From: an uncultured Clostridia bacterium
GTDB lineage: Bacteria > Bacillota > Clostridia > Oscillospirales > QAKW01
Assembly (NCBI GenBank): GCA_944387905.1
Contig: CALXGU010000117.1
Span: 1 to 5,187 of the forward strand
Direction of reading: 5' to 3'
DNA length: 5,187 nt
Numbering within the stretch: the first letter of the stretch is position 1; each line of letters begins with the position of its first letter. A program made the position numbers and the translations under genes. This document shows positions 1 through 5,187 of the stretch, piece by piece. Under the pieces are notes generated by a model. The model saw only the letters and a program-made list of their open reading frames with translations. It ran no database searches and was not told where the DNA came from.

Positions 1-702
1 ACAGATCTAAAGGCACTGCACCCCAGCGTCAGGTCGGTGGGAATCGTTCCGGTAGGTCTGTCTCGGTTCAGACAAGGTCTTTTCCCGCTCGAAAGCTTTA
101 GTTCAGAGGACTGCGCGCAGGTCATCAAAACCGTAAACAAAATGGCAGATGAATGCAAAAGTCAATTCGGAGTGCGGCTTTTCTACCCGTCCGATGAGTT
201 TTACATCAAAGCCGGCATACCGCTTCCCGACGAGGACTTTTACGACGGCTATCCGCAAATTGAAAACGGTATCGGACTGTGCACCAGCCTTTTGTCCGAA
301 ACTGACGCGGCCGTAGACAGACTTGAATTCAACGATAATCCGTCGGAGTGCGGTATTATAACGGGTACTCTGCCCGTAAAACTTATGCAAAATATAGTGT
401 CAAAAATCCGCACAAAACGACCTGCTCTTAATTGTACAATATATCCGATCATAAATCACTTTTTCGGTGAAGAAATAACTGTTGCGGGACTTGTAACAGC
501 AACAGATATAATCGACCAGCTCAAAGATAAAGATCTTCCTGAGCGTTTGCTTATACCGTCGTCCATGCTTCGGTCTGAACAGGATATGTTTCTTGACAGC
601 ATTACCGCAGAGCAGGTGGAACAGATACTAAACAGAAAACTGACGATCACTTACAACGACGGTTTTGACCTTGTGGAAAAAATACTCGATGAAAGGATAT
701 AA
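1..702 (+). CDS. DUF512 family protein, C-terminal part (5' end outside window)
   Basis: The frame is open from the first base and ends at TAA 700-702, so 233 C-terminal residues are visible. A GTG at 37 is only an internal valine, because the family signature already begins upstream. Motifs that I recognise from the DUF512 family, in order: LHPSVRSVGIVPVGLSRFR (visible residues 6-24), YPSDEFY (62-68), GYPQIENGIG (83-92), a glycine-rich ITGTLP stretch (120-125), FFGEEITVAGL (154-164) and LLIPSSMLR followed by FLD (183-199). Family members are usually about 430-450 residues, with an N-terminal PDZ-like domain and a radical-SAM-like barrel before DUF512; those parts lie outside the window. The exact biochemical role is not established, so I give no gene symbol. 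der starts 4 nt after the stop, implying one operon and a conserved link to Der. Family call is firm, function unknown. Confidence 0.88.
   Translation, partial: TDLKALHPSVRSVGIVPVGLSRFRQGLFPLESFSSEDCAQVIKTVNKMADECKSQFGVRLFYPSDEFYIKAGIPLPDEDFYDGYPQIENGIGLCTSLLSETDAAVDRLEFNDNPSECGIITGTLPVKLMQNIVSKIRTKRPALNCTIYPIINHFFGEEITVAGLVTATDIIDQLKDKDLPERLLIPSSMLRSEQDMFLDSITAEQVEQILNRKLTITYNDGFDLVEKILDERI
692..697 (+). promoter_or_regulatory. Shine-Dalgarno site of der
   Basis: AAAGGA lies 9 nt before the ATG at 707 and inside the last codons of the upstream gene. It decides the start: ATG 707 gives MSKPIIAIVG leading straight into the first P-loop, as in other Der proteins. The in-frame ATG at 689 and the GTG/TTG codons further upstream would add a non-conserved extension and leave this site inside the gene. 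Confidence 0.75.
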
Positions 703-706
703 TCCA

Positions 707-1768
707 ATGTCCAAACCGATAATCGCAATAGTGGGCCGCCCGAATGTGGGCAAAAGCTCACTGTTCAATAAAATAACAGGGAAACGGCTTTCCATCGTTG
801 AAGATACTCCGGGCGTCACAAGAGACCGTATTTATGCCGATGCGGAATGGACCGGCAAAAGCTTCACTCTTATCGACACCGGCGGTATAGAGCCAAAGGA
901 CAGCGATATTCTTTTGACTCATATGCGCCAGCAGGCGGATATTGCTATACAGACTGCCGACGCAATTATTTTTATTACCGATGTGAAAACAGGCATAACC
1001 TCCGCTGACAGAGAGATCGCTACGATTCTCAGAAAAGCTTCCAAGCCTGTTGTTTTATGCGTAAACAAAGTCGATTCCGTAGGAAAACTGCCTGATGATT
1101 TTTATGAGTTTTATAACCTCGGACTTGGCGAGCCGATCGCAGTCTCTTCAATACACGGTACAGGTACCGGCGATCTTCTCGACGCTGTTTTCGAACATAT
1201 AAACTTTTCAGATTTTGAACAGCAGGACGAGGATATGATCAAAGTTTCACTCATAGGCAAGCCAAATGTCGGCAAATCTTCGCTTACCAATTATATTCTC
1301 GGTGAAAACAGAATGATAGTGTCCGATATCCCGGGCACCACGCGTGACGCGGTTGATGTCACGGTAGAAAATCAGTACGGCAGATTCAGTTTTATCGATA
1401 CAGCGGGGATACGTAAAAAGAAAAAAGTCGAAGAGTCAATAGAACGATACAGCGTTATCAGGTCTCTGGCTGCTGTAGAGCGCAGCGATGTGTGCGTGAT
1501 AATGATCGACGCTGTAGAAGGTATAACTGCCCAGGATACCAAAATCGCAGGTTTTGCCAACGACAAGGGCAAAGCGCTTGTAATAGCTGTGAACAAATGG
1601 GATATCGCAGTAAAAGACACTAATACCATGGATAAAATGAAGGCTGATATTTACAGGGATCTTGCGTTCATGGATTTTACTCCGGTAGTTTTTATATCCG
1701 CCAAAACAGGTCAGCGCGTCGATAAGCTTATGTCGCTGATTGTTGAATCCAAAACAAACGCAGGATAA
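707..1768 (+). CDS. der: Ribosome biogenesis GTPase Der (EngA), both GTPase domains; frame ends before the KH-like domain
   Basis: Der binds and hydrolyses GTP and assists maturation of the 50S ribosomal subunit in the cytoplasm. Two tandem TrmE/Era-like G domains are clear. Domain 1 has GRPNVGKS at residues 10-17, DTPGVTRDR at 33-41, DTGG at 57-60 and NKVD at 120-123. Domain 2 has GKPNVGKS at 184-191, PGTTRD at 209-214, DTAGIRKKKKV at 231-241 and NKWD at 296-299. An acidic linker (about 168-177) separates them. The frame as given stops at TAA 1766-1768 after 353 residues, while Der is normally about 435-445. The missing KH-like domain is present downstream in the -1 frame (separate entry). 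One extra base between about 1747 and 1765 would give a 441-residue protein ending at 2031. All G motifs are intact, so there is no sign of general decay. It sits between the DUF512 gene (4 nt upstream) and plsY, with which the restored frame overlaps. Identity is certain; whether the frameshift is real is not. Confidence 0.96.
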   Translation: MSKPIIAIVGRPNVGKSSLFNKITGKRLSIVEDTPGVTRDRIYADAEWTGKSFTLIDTGGIEPKDSDILLTHMRQQADIAIQTADAIIFITDVKTGITSADREIATILRKASKPVVLCVNKVDSVGKLPDDFYEFYNLGLGEPIAVSSIHGTGTGDLLDAVFEHINFSDFEQQDEDMIKVSLIGKPNVGKSSLTNYILGENRMIVSDIPGTTRDAVDVTVENQYGRFSFIDTAGIRKKKKVEESIERYSVIRSLAAVERSDVCVIMIDAVEGITAQDTKIAGFANDKGKALVIAVNKWDIAVKDTNTMDKMKADIYRDLAFMDFTPVVFISAKTGQRVDKLMSLIVESKTNAG

Positions 1769-2031
1769 CAACAGGACTTTTAAACGATTTTCTAAACGAC
1801 GCAACGCTTAGGGTCCAGCCGCCGTCTGACAAAGGCAAACGTCTCAAAATATTTTATATGACTCAGGCATCGGTTTGTCCTCCTACATTTATATTGTTTG
1901 TCAACCGTGCCGACCTGTTCCATTTTTCATATAAAAGATATATTGAAAACCGTCTGCGTGAAGTATTCGGATTTACAGGCACCCCACTCAGACTTATTGT
2001 AAGAGAACGCGGAGAGGAAGGTAAGCTATGA
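1747..2031 (+). pseudogene. der: Frame-shifted C-terminal KH-like domain of Der
   Basis: This is the rest of der, read in the frame of the DUF512 gene, one step back from the GTPase frame. It is open from just after a TGA at 1744-1746 to TGA 2029-2031. The translation begins in RRITTGLLNDFLND and carries the hallmarks of the Der KH-like domain: VQPPSDKGKRLKIFYMTQ, then PPTFILFVN, then HFSYKRYIENRLREVFGF and GTPLRL. In the family this domain contacts RNA and is packed against the G domains. It has no plausible start of its own: the first in-frame ATG (1858) lies mid-domain and lacks a Shine-Dalgarno site. The stop overlaps the plsY start as ATGA, which is how an intact der would couple to plsY. 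I read this as the 3' part of one der gene broken by a single missing base, not a separate gene. Confidence 0.93.
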
Positions 2032-2663
2032 TTGTTTTCTGGTTCGCAATTGCCGCAATTTGCGGTTATCTTGTAGGCAGCTTGAATTATTCTATCATTT
2101 TCTCGAAAATTTTTATGCATTCAGATATACGCTCCAGCGGAAGCGGAAACGCCGGAAGCACCAATATGATGCGCAGCTACGGCTGGAGAGCAGGTCTTGT
2201 TACGCTGATCACGGATTTTTCAAAAACATTTGTTGTCACGATCGGGGTCTGGGCGGCATTTACATTAAACTATCCGCAGTATGTACAGACTGCCGTAGCT
2301 TTGACAGGTCTCTGCTGCTGTATAGGGCATTGCTTTCCGATATTTTTTAAATTCAAGGGCGGCAAAGGAGTTGCCGTCGGCGCCATCACGTCTCTTATGG
2401 TGGACTGGAGATGTTTTGTGATTATTATCGCGACATTCTTGATCTTCACAGCAATTTCAAAATATGTCTCGCTCGGCTCTATGCTCGGAGCCGCAGCCTT
2501 TCCTATATCTCTTGCGTTTTTTACCGATTATTCAGATAATATGCAGATCGCAACATTCATAATCTCCATTCTTGTTGCCGCACTTATTATTTTTCTGCAC
2601 AGAAAAAATATTGTCAGGCTTATCACCGGCAAGGAAAGCAAGCTCAGTTTCAATAAGAAATAA
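2028..2663 (+). CDS. plsY: Acyl-phosphate:glycerol-3-phosphate acyltransferase PlsY
   Basis: PlsY is an integral membrane enzyme that transfers an acyl group from acyl-phosphate (made by PlsX) to glycerol-3-phosphate, giving lysophosphatidic acid, the first step of phospholipid synthesis in most Firmicutes. The 211 residues match the family length. Family motifs: GSLNYS at 17-22 in the first membrane helix, DIRSSGSGNAGSTN at 33-46, GHCFPIFFKFKGGKG at 100-114, KYVSLGSM near 145-152, and the C-terminal HRKNIVRLITGKES. Hydrophobic segments lie at about 1-27, 56-80, 86-106, 113-142, 148-168 and 172-190. In the DxxKG-like motif after the second helix, DFSK (63-66) is followed by T instead of the usual G, a small deviation. 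The ATG at 2028 overlaps the TGA of the frame-shifted der 3' part, and GGAGAGGAAGG at 2011-2021 serves as ribosome binding site. It is the last gene of the operon, with a terminator 10 nt after its stop. Confidence 0.96.
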   Translation: MIVFWFAIAAICGYLVGSLNYSIIFSKIFMHSDIRSSGSGNAGSTNMMRSYGWRAGLVTLITDFSKTFVVTIGVWAAFTLNYPQYVQTAVALTGLCCCIGHCFPIFFKFKGGKGVAVGAITSLMVDWRCFVIIIATFLIFTAISKYVSLGSMLGAAAFPISLAFFTDYSDNMQIATFIISILVAALIIFLHRKNIVRLITGKESKLSFNKK

Positions 2664-2673
2664 AAAAACAGCC

Positions 2674-2717
2674 AAAGGGAGGCGCTTTGTAAAGAAGTTG
2701 CCTCCCTTTTGTTTTTT
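2674..2717. terminator. Bidirectional Rho-independent terminator between plsY and the XRE regulator
   Basis: AAAGGGAGGC (2674-2683) and GCCTCCCTTT (2700-2709) form a perfect 10-bp stem with a 16-nt loop. On the plus strand TGTTTTTT follows, ending plsY transcription. On the minus strand the A7 run at 2662-2668 becomes a U7 tract 5 nt beyond the stem, so the same hairpin can also stop the leftward regulator gene, whose stop codon is at 2751-2753. This fits its place between two convergent genes. Confidence 0.9.
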
Positions 2718-2750
2718 ATCAGTAAAAGGAACAGCTGAAACTGTTGAATT

Positions 2751-3527
2751 TTATGATCGCAAACCGCACCAGTTTTCCTTAAAATCAGACAGTTTCTCAG
2801 CAAGTGAAATAAGCGGATAAATGAGCAGCGGGAGTTTGTGGTCACCACAATGACTATAGATATTTATTCTTTCGCCGGTATCCATTTCAAGTTCCTGTTT
2901 TCTCGACAGGGAATATTTTATCATCCATTCAAGTGCTTCTTTAGCATCTTTTTCCTTTATCCCGCATTTGACGCTCACAGAAGAAACCGTATAAGATGTA
3001 CTGAGGTTTTCAAGCTGATATTTCAAAATTTTCCGTACATTTGTATTTGCGAGAAATTTCAAAAAATCAGCTGCATTTTCGTTGCTTAACAACATTGTTG
3101 AAGTCTCATTATCAGCAATGTATGTCAGCGCCATATTTTTGTCGGCATATACACTACCGCATTTCACAGAAACAAATCCGGTGTGCAATTCGGGATTATT
3201 AGAAAGGTTGTTCTTTATATGATCAATGCCTGCAACAGTTCCATCCCATGCCCACATAGTATCAAGGATCGCATCATATACCGCAAGCGGCGTTTCTTCT
3301 ATAGGTGCAGAAGCTTCTCTAGAATTTTTTTCAATGGAAAACAGTTCATCAAGCGTTATCTCAAAAACACCGGCGATAATCGGAAGAAGTAGGATATCAG
3401 GCATTGTAACATTATTTTCCCATTTTGAAATTGATTGAGAAGATACTCCTATTATACTGGCAAGTTCTTCCTGTGTCATATTACTGTCTTTTCGCAATTT
3501 TGCAATTTTTTCTCCGATACTGCACAT
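2751..3527 (-). CDS. XRE-family helix-turn-helix transcriptional regulator with a possible C-terminal winged helix
   Basis: Predicted cytoplasmic DNA-binding protein of 258 residues. Residues 4-63 form a clear HTH_3/XRE domain: IGEKIAKLRKDSNMTQEEL, then the recognition region GVSSQSISKWENN (27-39), then a fifth helix with ITLDELF. A linker rich in Ser, Glu and Pro (about 64-80) leads to a region I cannot assign to a named family. The last part (about 165-255) reads like a winged helix-turn-helix: helix FLKFLANTNVRKILKYQL, a VSVKCGIKEKDAKEALEWM helix-turn-helix-like stretch, a charged wing and a leucine-rich final helix. That second domain is inferred from pattern only. I chose ATG 3527 because AAAGGAG lies 9 nt upstream and HTH domains of this type begin within a few residues of the start; the open frame extends to 3629 but adds 34 non-conserved residues. 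It is a single-gene unit, more A+T-rich than its neighbours (hand count of 3001-3120 gives about 33% G+C). Target genes and ligand are unknown; autoregulation is plausible but unproven. Confidence 0.85.
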   Translation of the reverse strand: MCSIGEKIAKLRKDSNMTQEELASIIGVSSQSISKWENNVTMPDILLLPIIAGVFEITLDELFSIEKNSREASAPIEETPLAVYDAILDTMWAWDGTVAGIDHIKNNLSNNPELHTGFVSVKCGSVYADKNMALTYIADNETSTMLLSNENAADFLKFLANTNVRKILKYQLENLSTSYTVSSVSVKCGIKEKDAKEALEWMIKYSLSRKQELEMDTGERINIYSHCGDHKLPLLIYPLISLAEKLSDFKENWCGLRS

Positions 3528-3536
3528 ATCAAAATA

Positions 3537-3543
3537 CTCCTTT
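3537..3543 (-). promoter_or_regulatory. Shine-Dalgarno site of the XRE regulator
   Basis: Read on the minus strand, AAAGGAG lies 9 nt before the ATG at 3527. It favours this start over the ATG at 3629, which has no comparable site at the right distance. Confidence 0.75.
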
Positions 3544-3581
3544 TTGGTAATTAGTAAAGTGATTCGATCGACCGTATCCTC

Positions 3582-3587
3582 ATTGTA
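3582..3587 (-). promoter_or_regulatory. Possible extended -10 promoter element of the XRE regulator
   Basis: On the minus strand TACAAT at 3582-3587 is preceded by TGT, giving an extended -10 (TGn-TACAAT). No good -35 hexamer lies 17 nt upstream; a TTGATA is present but about 23 nt away. Transcription would start near 3575 and leave a leader of roughly 48 nt that includes the Shine-Dalgarno site. A self-complementary TCGATCGA at 3564-3571 falls just downstream of the predicted start and could be an operator, but this is weak evidence. Confidence 0.35.
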
Positions 3588-3752
3588 ACAAATTACGACG
3601 AAATAAACCATATCAACTTTGGCGAACAATCCACCTGTATAGATATCGAATCTCTTTTCAGTAATAGCATATACATGGAGATAATTTGGTACATCTTACA
3701 GTGTAGCGTGCATTGAATTGTGACACACGCAATCCTAAAAGGGGATAAATAC
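3588..3752. other. Intergenic stretch without recognised gene
   Basis: A+T-rich spacer between the regulator promoter and the terminator of the deacylase gene. I see no convincing coding region or structured RNA. An inverted pair GATTCGAT (3561-3568) and ATCGAATC (3645-3652) brackets the presumed promoter of the regulator. A short GCGTG/CACGC pair occurs at about 3706-3730. Both are short enough to arise by chance. Confidence 0.4.
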
Positions 3753-3757
3753 AAAAA

Positions 3758-3803
3758 CCTGGGGGCACCTTCCTTACGGAGGGTGCCCCAAGGCTGTTTT
3801 TTT
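3758..3803. terminator. Long hairpin terminator after the YbaK/EbsC gene
   Basis: The stem pairs CCT (3758-3760), GGGGCACC (3762-3769) and TCC (3771-3773) with GGA (3778-3780), GGTGCCCC (3782-3789) and AGG (3791-3793). It has one G-A mismatch, one G-T wobble and a TTAC tetraloop. On the minus strand it begins 14 nt after the deacylase stop codon and is followed by a U5 run (A5 at 3753-3757), as expected for a Rho-independent terminator of the leftward operon. On the plus strand T7 at 3797-3803 follows, so it may also block rightward transcription entering the 3' end of the deacylase gene. Confidence 0.88.
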
Positions 3804-3807
3804 ATTG

Positions 3808-4278
3808 TTACTCCGGCAGTTTGCAGACATCAATCCAATCCGTACATCCGGAAAATCTTTCTAATTCATCTATCGTCAGCTGTATCGCGCTGTTGCTGCT
3901 GCCGCATGCCGGGAATACCGTTTCGAACCTTTTGAGGGAATTATCCAGATAAATCGAAACGGAGCTGTTTACCGCAAACGGGCACACCCCTCCAACTGCA
4001 TGACCTGTCATACTCTCGGTATCCTGAGGCGCAAGCATTTTCGCCTTTGTATGAAACTGCTGCTTGAACTTGGAATTATCTATGCGCGCATCACCTGCGC
4101 ATACAACCAGGACTGCTCTGCCGTATACCAAAAATGACAGGGTCTTTGCTATCCTGCACGGCTCACAGCCCAGGGCACGGGAGGCCAGCTCTACCGTTGC
4201 GCTGGATACGTCAAATTCAAGTATCCTATCCCCTGCTCCGTACTTATTCAAGTAATCTCTGACCTTTTCAACTGACAT
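3808..4278 (-). CDS. YbaK/EbsC family aminoacyl-tRNA deacylase
   Basis: Members of this family hydrolyse wrongly charged tRNAs in trans, for example Cys-tRNA(Pro) by YbaK or Ala-tRNA(Pro) by ProXp-ala, acting in the cytoplasm as translation quality control. The single YbaK domain fills the whole 156-residue protein, the usual length. Signature features: SSATVELASRALG at residues 25-37, the IAKTLSF block with the conserved lysine K45, VVCAGDARID (58-67), KAKML (78-82), TGHAVGGVCPF (91-101) with the GG loop, and YLDNSLKRFE (110-119) followed by FPACGSSNSAIQLTIDEL. The sequence resembles the broad EbsC-like branch often seen in Firmicutes; which mischarged tRNA it edits cannot be told from sequence. 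The ATG at 4278 has GGAGG at 4287-4291, 8 nt upstream. It lies 17 nt after the membrane protein gene, so the two are probably co-transcribed, and the hairpin at 3758-3793 ends the unit. Confidence 0.93.
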   Translation of the reverse strand: MSVEKVRDYLNKYGAGDRILEFDVSSATVELASRALGCEPCRIAKTLSFLVYGRAVLVVCAGDARIDNSKFKQQFHTKAKMLAPQDTESMTGHAVGGVCPFAVNSSVSIYLDNSLKRFETVFPACGSSNSAIQLTIDELERFSGCTDWIDVCKLPE

Positions 4279-4295
4279 TTATTTATCCTCCGTTT

Positions 4296-5187
4296 TTACA
4301 GTTTATCGAAAATAGATGCGCCTTTTGTCATAACCCACCGCCAAATAATAATATCCGCAGCGGCAAACAAAGCCGTCAGAATACACATTACAAATACAGG
4401 CCGCATGATGCTTGAAGCGAAATAGCCCAATGCACCCGTCAGCAATACTATACCCCAGCTGCCGAATATTGCTACCGTCGCACTCACGCTTTGCTTTATC
4501 AGCACGGTTTCATTAGTCCAGGTAAAATTAGGAAATTTAAGATTGACCGCCAGACCGAAAAGTGCCGAAAACATTCCGAACATCAGCGGCATAATAAACA
4601 TAAAAGCCGATATCGCCGCATCAAAACGCAGTACCGCAACCGCAGCTGCAGACGCAAATAGTATAAACGGCAGCGTTATATAGATCTGCAGCTTTATTTT
4701 TGACTTTAAGATATCAGCAGACTGTACAGGCAGGGATTTTATTATCCACAAAGTCCTGCCTTCAATAGATACTGACGGAGCGGTAATGGTATTCATTGTG
4801 CTTATTGAGATTATTACCGCGCACGCTATAAGCGGCATAAGCGACCGAAACTGGGCATTAAGTGCATAGAGCGTATCAAGAGCCGCCCTTAAATCAGACC
4901 CCTTTATCAAAATGTATACCGCGCCGCCGGCTAAAAATACCGTGCCCAGTGAGCAGTTCATTATATATGCGGGACTGGAAAGAAATCTCCGCCATTCACG
5001 CCTGAGCAGTGCGCCGGCTGTATCGGTAGATTTCAATTCATGTCTGACATATCTTCGCTTCGCTGCGGTACGCTTTGATGTCGCTATTTTTATAAAGCTT
5101 TTCGACAGCACCGCGTAGACTGCTCCAAACAAAACCAAAACCATAGCCGTAATCAGTATGAAATTCGCGAAATCACCTACAAACGCA
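4296..5187 (-). CDS. Putative ABC-2-type transporter permease, C-terminal part (5' end outside window)
   Basis: The frame stays open to the right edge, so the ATG at 5144 need not be the start; 296 residues are visible. The protein is strongly hydrophobic, with about seven predicted membrane segments (visible residues about 7-28, 72-94, 119-140, 168-190, 192-218, 233-258 and 264-284). Between the first two is a basic cytoplasmic loop (KRTAAKRRYVRHE) leading to LLRREWRRFLSSPAYIMN. The next cytoplasmic loop carries SIEGRTLWIIKSLPV and a Lys-rich ILKSKIKL stretch. These motifs match my memory of the putative ABC-transporter permease family sometimes listed as ABC_tran_2, whose members are about 500-550 residues, usually beside an ATPase gene. 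No ATPase is in view; it would be expected upstream, beyond position 5187. Substrate is unknown. The stop TAA at 4296-4298 lies 17 nt before the deacylase start. That it is a polytopic membrane protein is certain, the transporter class likely. Confidence 0.75.
   Translation of the reverse strand, partial: AFVGDFANFILITAMVLVLFGAVYAVLSKSFIKIATSKRTAAKRRYVRHELKSTDTAGALLRREWRRFLSSPAYIMNCSLGTVFLAGGAVYILIKGSDLRAALDTLYALNAQFRSLMPLIACAVIISISTMNTITAPSVSIEGRTLWIIKSLPVQSADILKSKIKLQIYITLPFILFASAAAVAVLRFDAAISAFMFIMPLMFGMFSALFGLAVNLKFPNFTWTNETVLIKQSVSATVAIFGSWGIVLLTGALGYFASSIMRPVFVMCILTALFAAADIIIWRWVMTKGASIFDKL

Noticed and set aside
1748..1760. Programmed -1 ribosomal frameshift signal in der
   Set aside because: The A-rich TCCAAAACAAAC stretch does not present an in-phase slippery heptamer, and no strong downstream structure was found, so it is kept only as a minor alternative.
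1436..1804. 122-residue leftward open frame antisense to der
   Set aside because: Antisense shadow of the conserved second GTPase domain; composition is not protein-like and there is no Shine-Dalgarno site.
1858..2031. KH-like fragment as an independent 57-residue gene starting at ATG 1858
   Set aside because: The start lies in the middle of the KH-like domain, lacks a ribosome binding site and would give half a fold; it is the tail of der.
2730..2745. Small hairpin AACAG/CTGTT between the terminator and the regulator stop
   Set aside because: Only 5 bp with no adjacent T tract; too weak to be called a terminator.
2572..2820. 82-residue rightward open frame overlapping the plsY 3' end
   Set aside because: It crosses the terminator at 2674-2717 and overlaps plsY and the antisense of the regulator; no homology is recognisable.
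2836..2850. Perfect 7+1+7 palindrome TTGTGGT-C-ACCACAA inside the regulator gene
   Set aside because: It encodes ordinary protein sequence near the C-terminus, and a 7-bp repeat with a short spacer is expected by chance in about 5 kb.
3528..3629. N-terminal 34-residue extension of the XRE regulator from an ATG at 3629
   Set aside because: It would lie over the likely promoter and Shine-Dalgarno site, shows no conserved character, and the ATG at 3527 has a well-placed AAAGGAG.
3720..3935. 71-residue rightward open frame
   Set aside because: It runs through the 3758-3793 terminator hairpin and then antisense to the deacylase gene, with no ribosome binding site and a low-complexity Cys-rich tail.

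Overview
The window looks like ordinary chromosomal DNA from a Clostridia-type Firmicute, probably near Oscillospiraceae/Ruminococcaceae. The evidence is the DUF512 protein - Der GTPase - PlsY gene order, Shine-Dalgarno sites of the AAGGAG/GGAGG type, moderate base composition and compact Rho-independent terminators. The genus cannot be named from the sequence alone.

Layout. The left half (1-2663) is a rightward operon. It holds the C-terminal half of a DUF512/radical-SAM-like protein (cut by the window edge), then der (engA, a two-GTPase-domain ribosome assembly factor), then plsY (acyl-phosphate:glycerol-3-phosphate acyltransferase). It closes with a strong hairpin terminator at 2674-2717. 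The right half runs leftward: a stand-alone XRE-type regulator (2751-3527) faces plsY across the shared terminator. Further right, a membrane protein resembling putative ABC-2-type permeases (4296 to beyond 5187) is followed 17 nt later by a YbaK/EbsC-type aminoacyl-tRNA deacylase (3808-4278), ending at a second long hairpin (3758-3803). The 3528-3807 gap holds the likely promoter of the regulator and that terminator.

How the genes relate. The left operon joins ribosome biogenesis (Der), a conserved protein of uncertain role (DUF512) and phospholipid synthesis (PlsY), all housekeeping. The deacylase is a translation quality-control enzyme. Its link to the membrane protein is only by position and presumed co-transcription. 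The regulator carries an N-terminal XRE helix-turn-helix and what may be a second, winged-helix DNA-binding region at its C-terminus; it is richer in A+T than its neighbours.

The most notable anomaly is in der. The reading frame stops at 1768, just before the C-terminal KH-like domain, yet that domain is fully readable one frame over (about 1747-2031) and its stop overlaps the plsY start as ATGA. Adding one base, most simply one A in the AAAA run at 1751-1754, restores a 441-residue Der, the normal family length. Since Der is normally essential, a sequencing or assembly error is the leading explanation, ahead of a real mutation or frameshifting. I found no CRISPR array, mobile element, tRNA or rRNA gene, and no convincing undescribed system.
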